64,000 nucleotides of DNA from Natronocalculus amylovorans (GCF_023638035.1 NZ_JAKRVX010000001.1:558001-622000), one strand, 5' to 3'. Shown: positions 35,788-44,919, counted from the first letter of the stretch. The notes: generated by a model not told the origin, from the letters alone. Program-made: numbers and translations.

Positions 35788-35955
35788 ATGCGCTGTCACT
35801 ACTGTGAGCGTGAGGCTGCCTATGCCGCAGAAACCGACAATATCAAAGTTGGACTCTGTTCGGAACACTTCCGTGATCGGTTAGCGGAGCTTTCTGACTC
35901 CGACGATCTTTCTGCACTTCGAGAACAGCTTGACGTAACTCGCACCGAGCGATAA
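35788..35955 (+). CDS. DUF6757-like small zinc protein
   Basis: The 55-residue protein starts [18 protein letters not shown] and contains [14 protein letters not shown] CxxC and a CxxH pair should bind one zinc. The C-terminal half is charged and helical. It is coupled to the PHP gene by close spacing. Confidence 0.75.
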   Translation: MRCHYCEREAAYAAETDNIKVGLCSEHFRDRLAELSDSDDLSALREQLDVTRTER

Positions 35956-36035
35956 TCGTCGAGTATATCGAGCAACATTTCACCGAACCTCCAACGATAC
36001 GATTTTGCCGCCACCCCACCGAGTATGAGCTACGA

Positions 36036-37022
36036 ATGACGTTTGAGCCAACTGCTCGTCCGCGACGGCTCCGTACCGATGGTGTGCGGCCGCTTGTTCG
36101 AGAGACGACGCTGAGTGCTAACGATCTGATTGCGCCCATCTTTGTCGATGAAACAACCGATAAACGCGTGCCGATCGACTCGATGCCCGGACACGACAGA
36201 GTGCCGGTCGAACAGGCCGTCGATCGGGTCAAAGAGATCACCGAAACCGGTGTCTCAGCGATTATGGTGTTTGGAATCCCTGATACGAAAGATGCGCGTG
36301 GAACTGGTGCATACGCTGAAGATGGGGTTGTCCAACGCGCAATGCGTGCAATCAGTCAGGAAACGGATGTCTATCTTATTGGAGACGTCTGTCTCTGTGA
36401 GTACACCGATCACGGTCACTGTGGTGTCGTTGAACCACACGCACACAACGACCCGACACTGACAGTCAAAAACGACGAGACACTCGAACTGCTTGCGAAG
36501 ACTGCCGTCTCACAAGCAGCGGCAGGTGCAGATATGATTGCGCCATCCTCTATGACCGACGGAATGGTCGGTGCAATCAGAGCCGGGCTTGACGAAGCTG
36601 GCTTTTCTCACATTCCGGTGATGAGCTACGCTGCGAAGTACGAGTCCGCCTTCTACGGGCCGTTCCGTGACGCTGCAGATGGTGCACCATCGTTTGGCGA
36701 TCGAAGACACTACCAAATGGACCCTGCAAACGCCCGAGAAGCGCTTCGAGAGGTTCAAATCGATGTTGAAGAAGGTGCAGATGTGCTCATGGTCAAGCCT
36801 GCACTTCCATATCTGGACATTGTTCGTGATCTCCGAACGGAGTTTGATCAGCCGATCGCCGCCTACAACGTCTCGGGCGAGTATGCAATGCTGCACGCGG
36901 CCGGTGAGAAGGGCTGGCTTGACGTCGAAGAAACAGCCTATGAATCCCTGTTATCTATCAAACGGGCAGGAGCCGACCTCATCTTGACATACTTCACAGA
37001 ACAGTTAGCCGATCGCCTCTAA
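36036..37022 (+). CDS. hemB: Delta-aminolevulinic acid dehydratase
   Basis: The 328-residue enzyme condenses two aminolevulinates to porphobilinogen. It has [19 protein letters not shown], the zinc Cys site [14 protein letters not shown] near 120-133, the first catalytic Lys in [17 protein letters not shown], and the Schiff-base Lys in [13 protein letters not shown]. It lies 19 kb from the hemL-hemC cluster but supplies the step between them. Confidence 0.97.
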   Translation: MTFEPTARPRRLRTDGVRPLVRETTLSANDLIAPIFVDETTDKRVPIDSMPGHDRVPVEQAVDRVKEITETGVSAIMVFGIPDTKDARGTGAYAEDGVVQRAMRAISQETDVYLIGDVCLCEYTDHGHCGVVEPHAHNDPTLTVKNDETLELLAKTAVSQAAAGADMIAPSSMTDGMVGAIRAGLDEAGFSHIPVMSYAAKYESAFYGPFRDAADGAPSFGDRRHYQMDPANAREALREVQIDVEEGADVLMVKPALPYLDIVRDLRTEFDQPIAAYNVSGEYAMLHAAGEKGWLDVEETAYESLLSIKRAGADLILTYFTEQLADRL

Positions 37023-37029
37023 CGCCCGG

Positions 37030-37452
37030 TTAGTCTTCGGTTTTTGTGATATCGAGATCCTCAACATCACCGTGGTAGAGTTTTGCGCCATCTTGAGCAA
37101 CTTGCCGTGCAAGCACTGCACACTTAACTCGCATCGGTGAAATCGTCACCCCAAGCATTTCTGTAATATCATCAGTGTCGAGGTCATGTAGCTCATCAAG
37201 CGACATTCCTTGCAGTCGCTCCGAAAGCATGCTTGCGGAGGCCTGTGAAATCGCACAGCCATCGCCGCTGAAAGTAACGTATTCGATCGTCTCTTCATCG
37301 TCATCGAGCTGTACATCAATTTTGATCGTATCGCCACAGGAGGGGTTCTCCCCTACGTGTGTGAAGGTTGGATCCTCCATCTCCCCGTAATTTCGAGGGC
37401 TTTTGTAGTGGTCGAGGATCTGCTGACGATACATATCAGAGCCGAGTCCCAT
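37030..37452 (-). CDS. sufU: Iron-sulfur cluster assembly scaffold SufU
   Basis: The 140-residue protein has the three scaffold Cys in ENPSCGDTIKI, SGDGCAISQAS and RVKCAVLARQ. It accepts sulfur from the cysteine desulfurase encoded 49 bases upstream and passes it on to Fe-S assembly. The start MGLGSDMYRQQILDHY at 37452 is chosen because the family begins at MYRQQILDHY; the longer open frame is antisense-like and overlaps sufS. Confidence 0.93.
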   Translation of the reverse strand: MGLGSDMYRQQILDHYKSPRNYGEMEDPTFTHVGENPSCGDTIKIDVQLDDDEETIEYVTFSGDGCAISQASASMLSERLQGMSLDELHDLDTDDITEMLGVTISPMRVKCAVLARQVAQDGAKLYHGDVEDLDITKTED

Positions 37453-37501
37453 TGGTACGGTATATGGGAGTCTGCTGCAAAAGGATTCCGGGGTCTTAGT
37501 G

Positions 37502-38779
37502 TTATGCGAACAGCTGTCGGGCAGCATCAACCGCTTCGACGAGCCGATCGATTTCGTCGGTCGTATTGTAGATGTAGAACGAAGCACGAGCGGATGCGGG
37601 TGCACCAAGCTTGTCGTGGAGCGGCTGCGTACAGTGGTCGCCAGCACGGATAGCGACTGCATAATCGTTGAGAATACTTGAGAGGTCGTGCGCGTGAACG
37701 CCATCAACGTTGAACGCGACAAGTCCTCCACGATCGTCTCCCGGTGGGCCGTAGATCGTTACATCATCATACGCCGAGAGTTCATCATATGCATACTCCG
37801 CGAGGAGTTCCTCATGTTTTTGAACGTTCTCCATGCCAATGTCGTCGAGATAGTCGATCGCCGCATGGAGTGCAATTCCTTGTTCGATAACGGGCGTTCC
37901 AGCCTCGAACTTCCACGGCAGATCTTCCCATGTTGAATCCTCATACGTGACGCTGCGGATCATCTCGCCACCGTACAGGTACGGGTTCATTGCCTCAAGG
38001 ATCTCTTCTTTCCCGTAGAGAACGCCAATCCCCGTCGGACCAAGCATCTTGTGCCCTGAGAAGGCATAGAAATCCGCATCGATCGCCTTCACGTCAACCG
38101 GCCGAGTCGGGACGGCTTGGGCACCGTCAATGAATGCAAACGCATCGTGTTCGTGTGCAAGATCACAGAGATCACCGACCGGATTGACTGTGCCAAGCGT
38201 ATTTGAGACATGCACCGCAGATACCATCCGTGTACTGTCGTCGATGAGTTCGGCTGCGTGATCCATGTCCAGTCGGCCTTCATCGTCAATCTGAATATAT
38301 CGAATCTCAGCGCCGGTTCGCTTACAGATCTGCTGCCAGGTGACGAGCGAGGCATGGTGTTCCATCTCGGTTGCAACCACCGAGTCACCAGGTCCGAGCG
38401 CTTCAAGCCCCCACGCGTAGGCGACGAGGTTCATCGCTTCGGTGGTGTTTTTGGTAAACACAATCTCTTCGCGCCCGTTTGCATTGATGAACGCCGCGAC
38501 GCGGTCGTGTGCCTCCTCGTATGCAACAGATGCCTCCTGACTCAGTTGATGAATTCCACGGTGAACGTTTGCGTTGTACCCGTAGTAGTAGTCAACGATC
38601 GCGTCAACAACCTGTGTTGGCGTCTGACTTGTGGCACCGTTATCCAGATAGACAAGCGGTTCAGTGTCGTTTTCGCTTTCGCCAGCAACGGTAACATCAC
38701 CCCCGACTTTCCGTGAGAGGATCGGAAAGTCTTGCCGGATCGACTCAACGTCGATCGGATACGTCTGTTGGGTACTCAT
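37502..38779 (-). CDS. sufS: Cysteine desulfurase SufS
   Basis: This 425-residue PLP enzyme (group II) takes sulfur from cysteine. It shows LDNGATSQTP near the N-terminus, HHASLVTWQ, the PLP Lys in FSGHKMLGPTGIGVLYG, and the sulfur-carrying Cys in IRAGDHCTQPLHDKL. MSTQQTYPID at 38779 is taken as the start. It has an acidic insert near residues 26-40 (VAGESENDTE). sufU follows on the same strand. Confidence 0.96.
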   Translation of the reverse strand: MSTQQTYPIDVESIRQDFPILSRKVGGDVTVAGESENDTEPLVYLDNGATSQTPTQVVDAIVDYYYGYNANVHRGIHQLSQEASVAYEEAHDRVAAFINANGREEIVFTKNTTEAMNLVAYAWGLEALGPGDSVVATEMEHHASLVTWQQICKRTGAEIRYIQIDDEGRLDMDHAAELIDDSTRMVSAVHVSNTLGTVNPVGDLCDLAHEHDAFAFIDGAQAVPTRPVDVKAIDADFYAFSGHKMLGPTGIGVLYGKEEILEAMNPYLYGGEMIRSVTYEDSTWEDLPWKFEAGTPVIEQGIALHAAIDYLDDIGMENVQKHEELLAEYAYDELSAYDDVTIYGPPGDDRGGLVAFNVDGVHAHDLSSILNDYAVAIRAGDHCTQPLHDKLGAPASARASFYIYNTTDEIDRLVEAVDAARQLFA

Positions 38780-38856
38780 TACCAGAAAAGACGGGCTCAA
38801 AGGCTAACATCCCTTCGATCCAGACAGCAAAACGAAACCAATTACAGTTTCGACAC

Positions 38857-39156
38857 TCACATCCACATGAGCTGTGCATGGAGTGTGCCATCAATCTCAA
38901 GCACGCGATTGGGGTCGATGATTCCCTCCTCGATTGCTGCGGTGACCGCTTGCTCGCCAACAATATTTGCAACGGCTGCACGTCGAAGCCCGTCCATTGC
39001 CTCGGAGACATCGACATTTTCTGCTTCGTCACCGCCGTAGAAACCCTCATTCACAGTGAGCGTCAGCTCATCCTCCGCGAACGTCTCACCAAGGCAGTCA
39101 CGATCGCAGAGTGAAACCAACAATCCCTTCGGTGTTTCGCGTTCACGTAGGAGCAT
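38857..39156 (-). CDS. DUF424 family protein
   Basis: The 99-residue protein has the archaeal DUF424 pattern LLVSLCDRDCLGETF, LTVNEGFYGG and AVANIVGEQAV followed by EIDGTLHAQLM. The function is unknown; in other archaea it often neighbours translation genes. It lies 58 bases before the TPR gene's stop on the same strand, and 77 bases before sufS. Confidence 0.85.
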   Translation of the reverse strand: MLLRERETPKGLLVSLCDRDCLGETFAEDELTLTVNEGFYGGDEAENVDVSEAMDGLRRAAVANIVGEQAVTAAIEEGIIDPNRVLEIDGTLHAQLMWM

Positions 39157-39214
39157 TCATATGGCAGTATTGACCGCAGATAGTTGCATGTGTCGATCGA
39201 AACGAGCGCGACCG

Positions 39215-39967
39215 TTACTGGCCCCGACCGTGTTCGTTGATGAGTTGCTCTTCGGCGTCAGCACGTAGCTCTTCGGCCTGGTCTTGGATAGTTTCCGCTT
39301 CTTCGTAGCGGCCGAGTTCTTCGAGGGCGATCGCTTTTTCCTCAAGGACGCCTGCGTTTCGCATTCCAAGTCGAATTGCGTTATCAAAGGCGTTGACGGC
39401 ATCTTCGTGCAGCCCTCGTTCTGAGAGGAAGAAGCCACGGTTGTACCACGCCTGCGGAGATCGTGGATCGATCTCAACCGCCCGCTCTGCATGATGCAGC
39501 GCATCTTCGGCCTCACCGAACTCCCAGAGTGCATATGCAAGGTTTGTTTCCGCACTCGCGGCATACTCCGAATCATCGTCAATTCGAAGTGCTTCCCGGT
39601 AGGCACCGATCGCCTCATCGTACTCTTCTAATTCCGCGTGTGCAACGCCTTTGTTGACCCATGCTTCTTGGGCTTCGTGTGAGTCTTCGTCGGCGAAGCG
39701 GGCCGCTCGCTCAAACGTCTCTGTTGCCTCCTCAAATCGATTGATTCCCATGTATGAGAGCCCAACATCAATGAGCGTCTCAACATCGACACTATCGGTA
39801 TTGATGTTTCGTTGATCGAGGATATCAGTCAATACACGAGAGTCAACGGGATCGACTTTCGTTGGATCAACTTTCAGCTCAGGCGGATCAAGCGTGAACT
39901 CATCGTAGTCGTCATCAACGCCTTGGCCCTCCGAAAACCGGTGGCGACGCTCTCGATCGTCAGTCAT
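39215..39967 (-). CDS. TPR repeat protein
   Basis: The 250-residue protein has an acidic N-terminal arm of about 65 residues and then four to five tetratricopeptide repeats, visible as GLSYMGINRFEEATETFERA, GVAHAELEEYDEAIGAYREA, NLAYALWEFGEAEDALHHAE and YNRGFFLSERGLHEDAVNAF. TPRs mediate protein contacts; the partner is unknown. The start MTDDRERRHRF at 39967 is taken over a longer open frame antisense to thpR. Confidence 0.88.
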   Translation of the reverse strand: MTDDRERRHRFSEGQGVDDDYDEFTLDPPELKVDPTKVDPVDSRVLTDILDQRNINTDSVDVETLIDVGLSYMGINRFEEATETFERAARFADEDSHEAQEAWVNKGVAHAELEEYDEAIGAYREALRIDDDSEYAASAETNLAYALWEFGEAEDALHHAERAVEIDPRSPQAWYNRGFFLSERGLHEDAVNAFDNAIRLGMRNAGVLEEKAIALEELGRYEEAETIQDQAEELRADAEEQLINEHGRGQ

Positions 39968-40028
39968 AGCCACAGATAGCGCGGCTGGTCGGGTAAGCGT
40001 TACGTCGTTCGATGAGAATGTCTCGCGT

Positions 40029-40592
40029 ATGCGCTGTTTTGTTGCGATCGATCTCCCTGAAACGTTGCGGGAACGATTTGTAGCGCTGCAGTCACAGCTT
40101 CCAAAGACACCAAATGTTCGCCCGGTTGATCCGGACAACGCACATCTCACGCTGAAATTCCTTGGAGAGGTTGACGGAACTGAAGCGCGGGAAAAAGAGA
40201 TTGCGGCTGCGATCGAAACCGCAGTTGAAACCGCAGCGGTTGGCCCATTTGATTGTTCGATCGGCGGAGTCGGTGTCTTTCCAAGCCCGGAGTATATTTC
40301 AGTAATCTGGACTGGCGTCGAGAATGCAGTTGCAGCCGAGCGGTTGTCCAGACTGCACGCTGCGATCGAGCAAGAAACCACCGCGATCGGTGTTCAACCG
40401 AACGAACGAGAGTTTACGCCACATGTGACGCTTGCACGAATGTCAGATCCACGTGGGAAGTCAGCGGTTCAAGCACTGCAGGGGAGTGATGTTTCGGTGG
40501 GATCGTTTCGAGTGAAGCAAATCAAATTGAAAGAAAGTGTGGTGACAGACAGTGGCCCGGTGTATGAGACAAGGGAGTCAGTTGCACTCTGA
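40029..40592 (+). CDS. thpR: RNA 2',3'-cyclic phosphodiesterase
   Basis: The 187-residue 2H phosphoesterase has both catalytic motifs, HLTLKFLG and HVTLARM, spaced as in LigT/ThpR. It hydrolyses RNA 2',3'-cyclic phosphates and can act in tRNA-exon end handling, which is relevant because this organism splices the tRNA in this window. Start ATG 40029 (MRCFVAIDLP). Confidence 0.92.
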   Translation: MRCFVAIDLPETLRERFVALQSQLPKTPNVRPVDPDNAHLTLKFLGEVDGTEAREKEIAAAIETAVETAAVGPFDCSIGGVGVFPSPEYISVIWTGVENAVAAERLSRLHAAIEQETTAIGVQPNEREFTPHVTLARMSDPRGKSAVQALQGSDVSVGSFRVKQIKLKESVVTDSGPVYETRESVAL

Positions 40593-40632
40593 GCGGTTAG
40601 GATTTTTATACAGGCAAGAGAGGCGGGGAATC

Positions 40633-40640
40633 ATTAAGTA
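40633..40640 (+). promoter_or_regulatory. TATA box of the orc1 gene
   Basis: ATTAAGTA is centred about 27 bases before the ATG at 40664, predicting a leaderless mRNA. A second TATA-like TTTTTATA lies at 40613-40620. Confidence 0.5.
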
Positions 40641-40648
40641 CTCGGCGC

Positions 40649-40662
40649 GTCCCTATCGGGAC
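40649..40662. promoter_or_regulatory. Inverted repeat at the orc1 transcription start
   Basis: GTCCC-TATC-GGGAC is a perfect 5-bp inverted repeat ending one base before the orc1 ATG, where transcription should begin. It may be an operator, possibly for autoregulation. No array of origin repeat boxes is evident nearby. Confidence 0.4.
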
Positions 40663-40663
40663 A

Positions 40664-41791
40664 ATGGCTGAGGAACCGGATGGCGGAATGCTGTCATGGG
40701 ATGAGACGGTGTTTCGAAATGAGCACGTTTTCGAGATTGATCACCTTCCAGAAACGTTCCGTCACCGTGAAACGCAGTTAGAGAGCCTCAAATACACGCT
40801 TCGTCCTGCAGTTCGTGGCTCTCGACCGCTGAACTCGATCGTTCGCGGTCCGCCAGGGACTGGGAAGACAACGGCAGTGCAGAAACTCTTTGGTGAACTT
40901 GACTCACAAAGCGGTGTCCGAACTGTTCACGTCAATTGCCAAGTTGATTCAACTCGATATGCCGTTTTCTCCCGGCTGTTCGAAGAGATGTTTGACTACG
41001 AGCCACCATCATCTGGAATCTCATTTAAGAAGCTGTTCGGGCAGGTTGCCGATCGACTGGTCGAAGAAGATGAAGTACTCATCGTTGCACTGGATGATGC
41101 GAACTATCTGTTCTATGAAAATGAGGCCTCTGACTCGCTGTATTCGCTTCTTCGCGCACATGAGGTACATACCGGTGCACGTATTGGCGTGATTATCATC
41201 TCATCAGATCTCTCATTAGACGTGATGGATGAGTTGGACACACGTGTCCAGAGCGTCTTCCGTCCCGAAGAGATCTACTTCCCCGTGTATGACGTAAACG
41301 AAGTTGTAGACATTCTTCGTGAGCGTGCCCGTCGAGGATTCCATGACGGTGTCCTTGGAACCGTTGAACTCGATCGGATTGCAGAGCTCACTGCGGAAAG
41401 TGGAGACCTCCGTGTTGGGATTGACCTGATGCGACGGGCAGGGCTGCAAGCAGAAATGCGTGCATCTCGGACGATCGCGATCGAGGATGTTGAAAACGCC
41501 TATGATAAATCAAAATATGTCCATCTTTCACGGCGGCTCCGTGGACTTTCGGACTCCGAAGAAGCACTGCTTGCAGTGCTTGCAGAACACGATGGAAAAC
41601 TAGCCGGTGAAGTGTATGATGCATTCTACGAAAAAACAGGGTTAGGCTATACGCGATACTCCGAGATTATCAATAAACTCGATCAACTCGGTATTATTGC
41701 TGCGGAGTATGCGGAGGTTGATGGCCGTGGTCGGTCTCGCGCGCTCACATTGTTGTATGATCCACAAGCGGTGCTCGATCGATTGAAATAA
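40664..41791 (+). CDS. orc1: Orc1/Cdc6 replication initiation protein
   Basis: The 375-residue initiator has Walker A GPPGTGKTTAV near residues 67-77, a Walker B LIVALDDANYLF in which the usual Asp-Glu is Asp-Asp, sensor and lid regions, and a C-terminal winged helix (LGYTRYSEIINKLDQLG then GRGRSRALTL). It binds origin boxes and loads MCM. Haloarchaea carry several Orc1 paralogues; this one cannot be ranked. The leaderless promoter and inverted repeat are listed separately. Confidence 0.95.
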   Translation: MAEEPDGGMLSWDETVFRNEHVFEIDHLPETFRHRETQLESLKYTLRPAVRGSRPLNSIVRGPPGTGKTTAVQKLFGELDSQSGVRTVHVNCQVDSTRYAVFSRLFEEMFDYEPPSSGISFKKLFGQVADRLVEEDEVLIVALDDANYLFYENEASDSLYSLLRAHEVHTGARIGVIIISSDLSLDVMDELDTRVQSVFRPEEIYFPVYDVNEVVDILRERARRGFHDGVLGTVELDRIAELTAESGDLRVGIDLMRRAGLQAEMRASRTIAIEDVENAYDKSKYVHLSRRLRGLSDSEEALLAVLAEHDGKLAGEVYDAFYEKTGLGYTRYSEIINKLDQLGIIAAEYAEVDGRGRSRALTLLYDPQAVLDRLK

Positions 41792-41849
41792 CAGCAGGTC
41801 TCGAACTGAATGACATCGATTTTTTGGTGCTGCTCACAGAGCGTAGTGC

Positions 41850-42548
41850 ATGAAGACTGAGGGCGGGACCACAGAACAAAAACGACGAGCAGGTGAGGCT
41901 GCTGCAGCGCACGTTGAGGATGGGATGGTTGTTGGGCTTGGAACCGGGAGCACAGCCGCACACGCGATTCGAGCGCTTGGGTCGACCGTCGATGGTGGAT
42001 GTGAGATACATGGGGTTGCAACATCGTTCGCGTCGAAAATGCTCGCACGAGAGGTCGGGATTCCACTGCGGTCATTAGACACCGTTGAGGAGCTAGACCT
42101 GACGATTGACGGTGCAGATCAGGTAGTGACAGAAACAGGAGCGTGTATAAAAGGTGGTGGTGCGGCCCATGCTCGAGAAAAGATTGTTGCCTCCATCTCA
42201 TCGGAGCTGTTCATTGTTGCGGACCCATCAAAAGTGACCGAGACGCTGGATCGATCGGTACCAATCGAGGTCCTTCCAGCCGCTCGAACGTCGGTCACAG
42301 CAGCACTTACAAAACACGGTGGAACAGCAACGCTTCGAGAAGCGACAAAAAAGGATGGTCCGGTAGTCACCGACAATGGAAATTTTGTGCTTGACTGCTC
42401 GTTTGGGGCAATTGGAGGGCCTCGATCGCTTGGAGAAACACTGTCATCAATTCCTGGAGTCGTCGAACACGGGCTATTCACTGGGCTCGCAACGGCAGTG
42501 TACGTTGGCACCGCTAAAGATGTTACGTGCTACGAAATCGACCGGTAA
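41850..42548 (+). CDS. rpiA: Ribose-5-phosphate isomerase A
   Basis: The 232-residue protein has VVGLGTGSTAAHAIRALG near residues 28-45, LTIDGADQVV, CIKGGGAAHAREKI and VTDNGNFVLDCSF, all RpiA motifs. It interconverts ribose-5-phosphate and ribulose-5-phosphate and supplies PRPP for nucleotides and histidine. It is probably transcribed on its own, 58 bases after orc1. Confidence 0.96.
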   Translation: MKTEGGTTEQKRRAGEAAAAHVEDGMVVGLGTGSTAAHAIRALGSTVDGGCEIHGVATSFASKMLAREVGIPLRSLDTVEELDLTIDGADQVVTETGACIKGGGAAHAREKIVASISSELFIVADPSKVTETLDRSVPIEVLPAARTSVTAALTKHGGTATLREATKKDGPVVTDNGNFVLDCSFGAIGGPRSLGETLSSIPGVVEHGLFTGLATAVYVGTAKDVTCYEIDR

Positions 42549-42601
42549 GCGGCATGGGGCCGCTCAGCGGTCAAATAGTTAAAAGTGGTTGATACCGGGG
42601 G

Positions 42602-42769
42602 TTACAGGTCGCGCGGCTGAACCGTTTTCCGGTCGTTTTCTTCTGCACGTCGTGCAGCATCTTCGAGCAGTTCTGCAACTTCCTCATCGAGCGCGTCGTA
42701 GAAGTCTGAAGCAACGTTTTTGTCTGCGAGCGCTTCTTTGACGGCTGCTTTGACGATAAGATCTGCCAT
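42602..42769 (-). CDS. 55-residue histone-fold-like protein (DUF1931/NFYB-like)
   Basis: The frame opens at ATG 42769 (MADLIVKAAVKEALADKNVA) and stops at TAA 42602. The helix content, with DFYDALDEEVAELLEDAARR in the middle and RKTVQPRDL at the end, resembles the second half of a histone fold as in NFYB/HAP3 and DUF1931 proteins. At 55 residues it is shorter than a full histone fold of about 65. The basic C-terminus could contact DNA. A palindromic TATA element is 20 bases upstream. Confidence 0.85.
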   Translation of the reverse strand: MADLIVKAAVKEALADKNVASDFYDALDEEVAELLEDAARRAEENDRKTVQPRDL

Positions 42770-42788
42770 GCAGTCGCTCGTACTAAGT

Positions 42789-42802
42789 CCTTATTAATAA
42801 GG
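42789..42802 (-). promoter_or_regulatory. Palindromic TATA box of the histone-fold gene
   Basis: CCTTATTAATAAGG is a perfect 14-bp palindrome centred about 27 bases before the ATG at 42769, so the mRNA is probably leaderless. Being symmetrical it could also fire toward larB. Confidence 0.55.
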
Positions 42803-42954
42803 GTTCCCATCCGAAACGCGTGAAACACCCGTAGACGGCCGTTTCGGCCCATATCTACCGCCACATTTATATATCGATCTACATTCGAAGGGGGAATCGT
42901 ACACAAAAAAGACTGATCGGAAGGTTCGAGAGTGTCCTTTACTTGCGTATTGAT

Positions 42955-43707
42955 ATGCAGAAGACGTTACGCGCGCTTGCTGATGGTGAGCTGACTGTCG
43001 AAGAGGCAGAGGCAAAACTCTCAGGCTATGCGACAACCGATGCTGGACGTTTTGATGCCGTCCGTGAAACCCGCCGCGGCATACCGGAAGCCATTCTTTC
43101 AGACGGAAAAGCAACAGAAGAGATTATCTCACTCACTCAGACCGCACTGAATACAACCGATCGTGCGATCATCACACGTATTGATGAGACAGAGGCAACA
43201 ATGCTCAAAAATGCAGTTGACGACACAACGATCATTTCACACGACAAGCGGGCACGGACGGTAATTATGCACTCTTCGGAGTTCAAGCAGCCGACAGTTG
43301 AGGCAGCTGTCGCGATTGTCACTGGTGGAACCGCAGACCTTCCTGTTGCAGGAGAAGCAAAAGCGATTACAGAGGCGATCGGGATTGAGACAACGCTCAT
43401 CACGGATGTCGGGGTTGCAAATCTCACACGAATGGTCGACCAACTGGACAGAATCAAACAAGCAGATGTTGTGATTGTGGCTGCTGGACGAGAGGGCGCA
43501 CTCCCAACCGTCGTTGCAGGGTTAGTGGACGCCCCCGTGATCGGGCTTCCGACATCGATCGGCTACGGCGCAGGAGGGAAGGGAGAGGCTGCGTTATATG
43601 GAATGCTTCAATCGTGCACTGTGTTAACAACAGTTAATATTGATGCTGGATTTACTGCTGGTGCACAGGCAGGGTTGATTGCCCGTCGTATTGCAGGCGA
43701 TCGATAA
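42955..43707 (+). CDS. larB: Nickel pincer cofactor synthesis protein LarB
   Basis: The 250-residue protein shows KLSGYATTDAGRFDAVRETR and GIPEAILSDGK near the N-terminus, then VVAAGREGALPTVVAGL and GLPTSIGYGAGGKGEAALYG, the PurE-like carboxylase core of LarB. LarB carboxylates and hydrolyses nicotinic acid adenine dinucleotide in NPN cofactor synthesis. An in-frame TTG lies four codons upstream; the ATG is preferred. larC, larE and larA are not adjacent. A TATA-like ATTTATATA is at 42865-42873. Confidence 0.93.
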   Translation: MQKTLRALADGELTVEEAEAKLSGYATTDAGRFDAVRETRRGIPEAILSDGKATEEIISLTQTALNTTDRAIITRIDETEATMLKNAVDDTTIISHDKRARTVIMHSSEFKQPTVEAAVAIVTGGTADLPVAGEAKAITEAIGIETTLITDVGVANLTRMVDQLDRIKQADVVIVAAGREGALPTVVAGLVDAPVIGLPTSIGYGAGGKGEAALYGMLQSCTVLTTVNIDAGFTAGAQAGLIARRIAGDR

Positions 43708-43831
43708 TAGCCGACAGTTGGATACCATCCAATATTTATCGGGAGAAACTGCAGTGAGCCGATAGAGGAAGAGTATTTGAGAGTCCAGCGCGTACACAGA
43801 ATGCCGGCAGCGGTGGATGCCGGTCCAACGA

Positions 43832-43987
43832 ATGCCAAGTTGTGACCATTGCGGGTCGCATGTTTCGGACCGCTTCGCACGCGTGTTCGCTGATGAGTAT
43901 GGGCAACTTAATGCGTGCCCTTCTTGCTCGGCTAATGCGGGGATTGCAGAGGCGGCACGGGACAGGTCCCGTCTACAAAACCTGTAA
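43832..43987 (+). CDS. DUF7563-like small zinc-finger protein
   Basis: The 51-residue frame begins MPSCDHCGSHVSDRFARVFA and contains CPSCSANAGIAEAAR, giving a CxxC...CxxC zinc site. Such 50-residue zinc fingers are common in haloarchaea and some regulate genes. No function is assigned. It sits alone between larB and the GIY-YIG gene. Confidence 0.75.
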   Translation: MPSCDHCGSHVSDRFARVFADEYGQLNACPSCSANAGIAEAARDRSRLQNL

Positions 43988-44126
43988 TCGGGACGATCGG
44001 CCGGTACACACACAATCTGTGGCTATCTCGATTGCCTCTCGTCTATCACAGTAATCGACGTGGCCGTTGTGGAGTGGCCGAACATGGTCGTTCCATCGAC
44101 CCGGATTTTTTGCGATACGGTGCAAA

Positions 44127-44399
44127 GTGACTAGCGTGCACTACGTGTATATTCTTCATTGCAACGATGGTAGCTACTACACTGGATACACGACAGATCC
44201 AGCCCGCCGTCTCAAAGAGCACAACGACGGGGTTGGTGCAAAATACACTCGCGGACGAGTCCCGGTTTCGATCGTTCACCTCGAATCCTACGGCGATCGA
44301 TCAACCGCAATGAGCCGAGAGTACGAAATTAAACAATTACGAAGGGCGAAGAAAGAAAAGCTAGTTGCAAACAGCGAGACGCCTACGGTCTCGGATTGA
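44127..44399 (+). CDS. GIY-YIG nuclease domain protein (UPF0213)
   Basis: The 90-residue protein has the GIY-YIG core YVYILHCNDGSYYTGYTTD, then ARRLKEHNDG, and SREYEIKQLRRAKKEKL. It is the single-domain UPF0213 type; its substrate is unknown. The start is a GTG at 44127 or 44136. The 3' end overlaps the convergent flavodoxin-like gene by 17 bases. Confidence 0.85.
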   Translation: MTSVHYVYILHCNDGSYYTGYTTDPARRLKEHNDGVGAKYTRGRVPVSIVHLESYGDRSTAMSREYEIKQLRRAKKEKLVANSETPTVSD

Positions 44400-44919
44400 G
44401 TCGTTCTGCCTCTTCGAGAACCTGTTGTGTCATCTTCTCAATTCGCGCGGTGATATCCGAATCAGCCACAACCCCGTTTTCGACTTTCCGTGATGCGCCA
44501 CGAATGCCGACTTGCTGTGGGACAACCCAGCCATGAACGCCACGAACCGTGCTTCGCATGTGTTCAAGCGTCGCCCCGTAGGAGCCTCCACCAGCGGTTG
44601 CAAGCAATCCAACGGCTGTATTCTCATACTCGTCCCACCCGCAGTAGTCGTGGAAATTCCTGAATGTTGACGAGTATGATCCATGATACACCGGTGAGCC
44701 GAGAAGTACGCCATCTGCCTCCAGAACGCGTTGGCAAAGCGCGGCAGAGTCTCCTTGTTCATTTTCATCGGGATGATATAGTGGAAGGTTAACAGCACCG
44801 AGATGAAGAAGATCGGTTTCTGCACCGCGTTCATCAGCGAATGAAAGCCCGTGTTGGAGAGCTGCCCGAGTAGTGCTGTTTTCGCGGCGACTACCGCTCA
44901 CAGCGAGGATTCGTACCAT
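44383..44919 (-). CDS. NADPH-dependent FMN reductase family protein
   Basis: The 178-residue protein has ILAVSGSRRENSTTRAAL near the N-terminus for the FMN phosphate, DGVLLGSPVYHGSYSS, and LLATAGGGSYGATL. It is a flavodoxin-fold oxidoreductase that reduces quinones, dyes or FMN with NAD(P)H. The gene is divergent from the phosphohexomutase gene. Confidence 0.9.
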   Translation of the reverse strand: MVRILAVSGSRRENSTTRAALQHGLSFADERGAETDLLHLGAVNLPLYHPDENEQGDSAALCQRVLEADGVLLGSPVYHGSYSSTFRNFHDYCGWDEYENTAVGLLATAGGGSYGATLEHMRSTVRGVHGWVVPQQVGIRGASRKVENGVVADSDITARIEKMTQQVLEEAERLNPRP

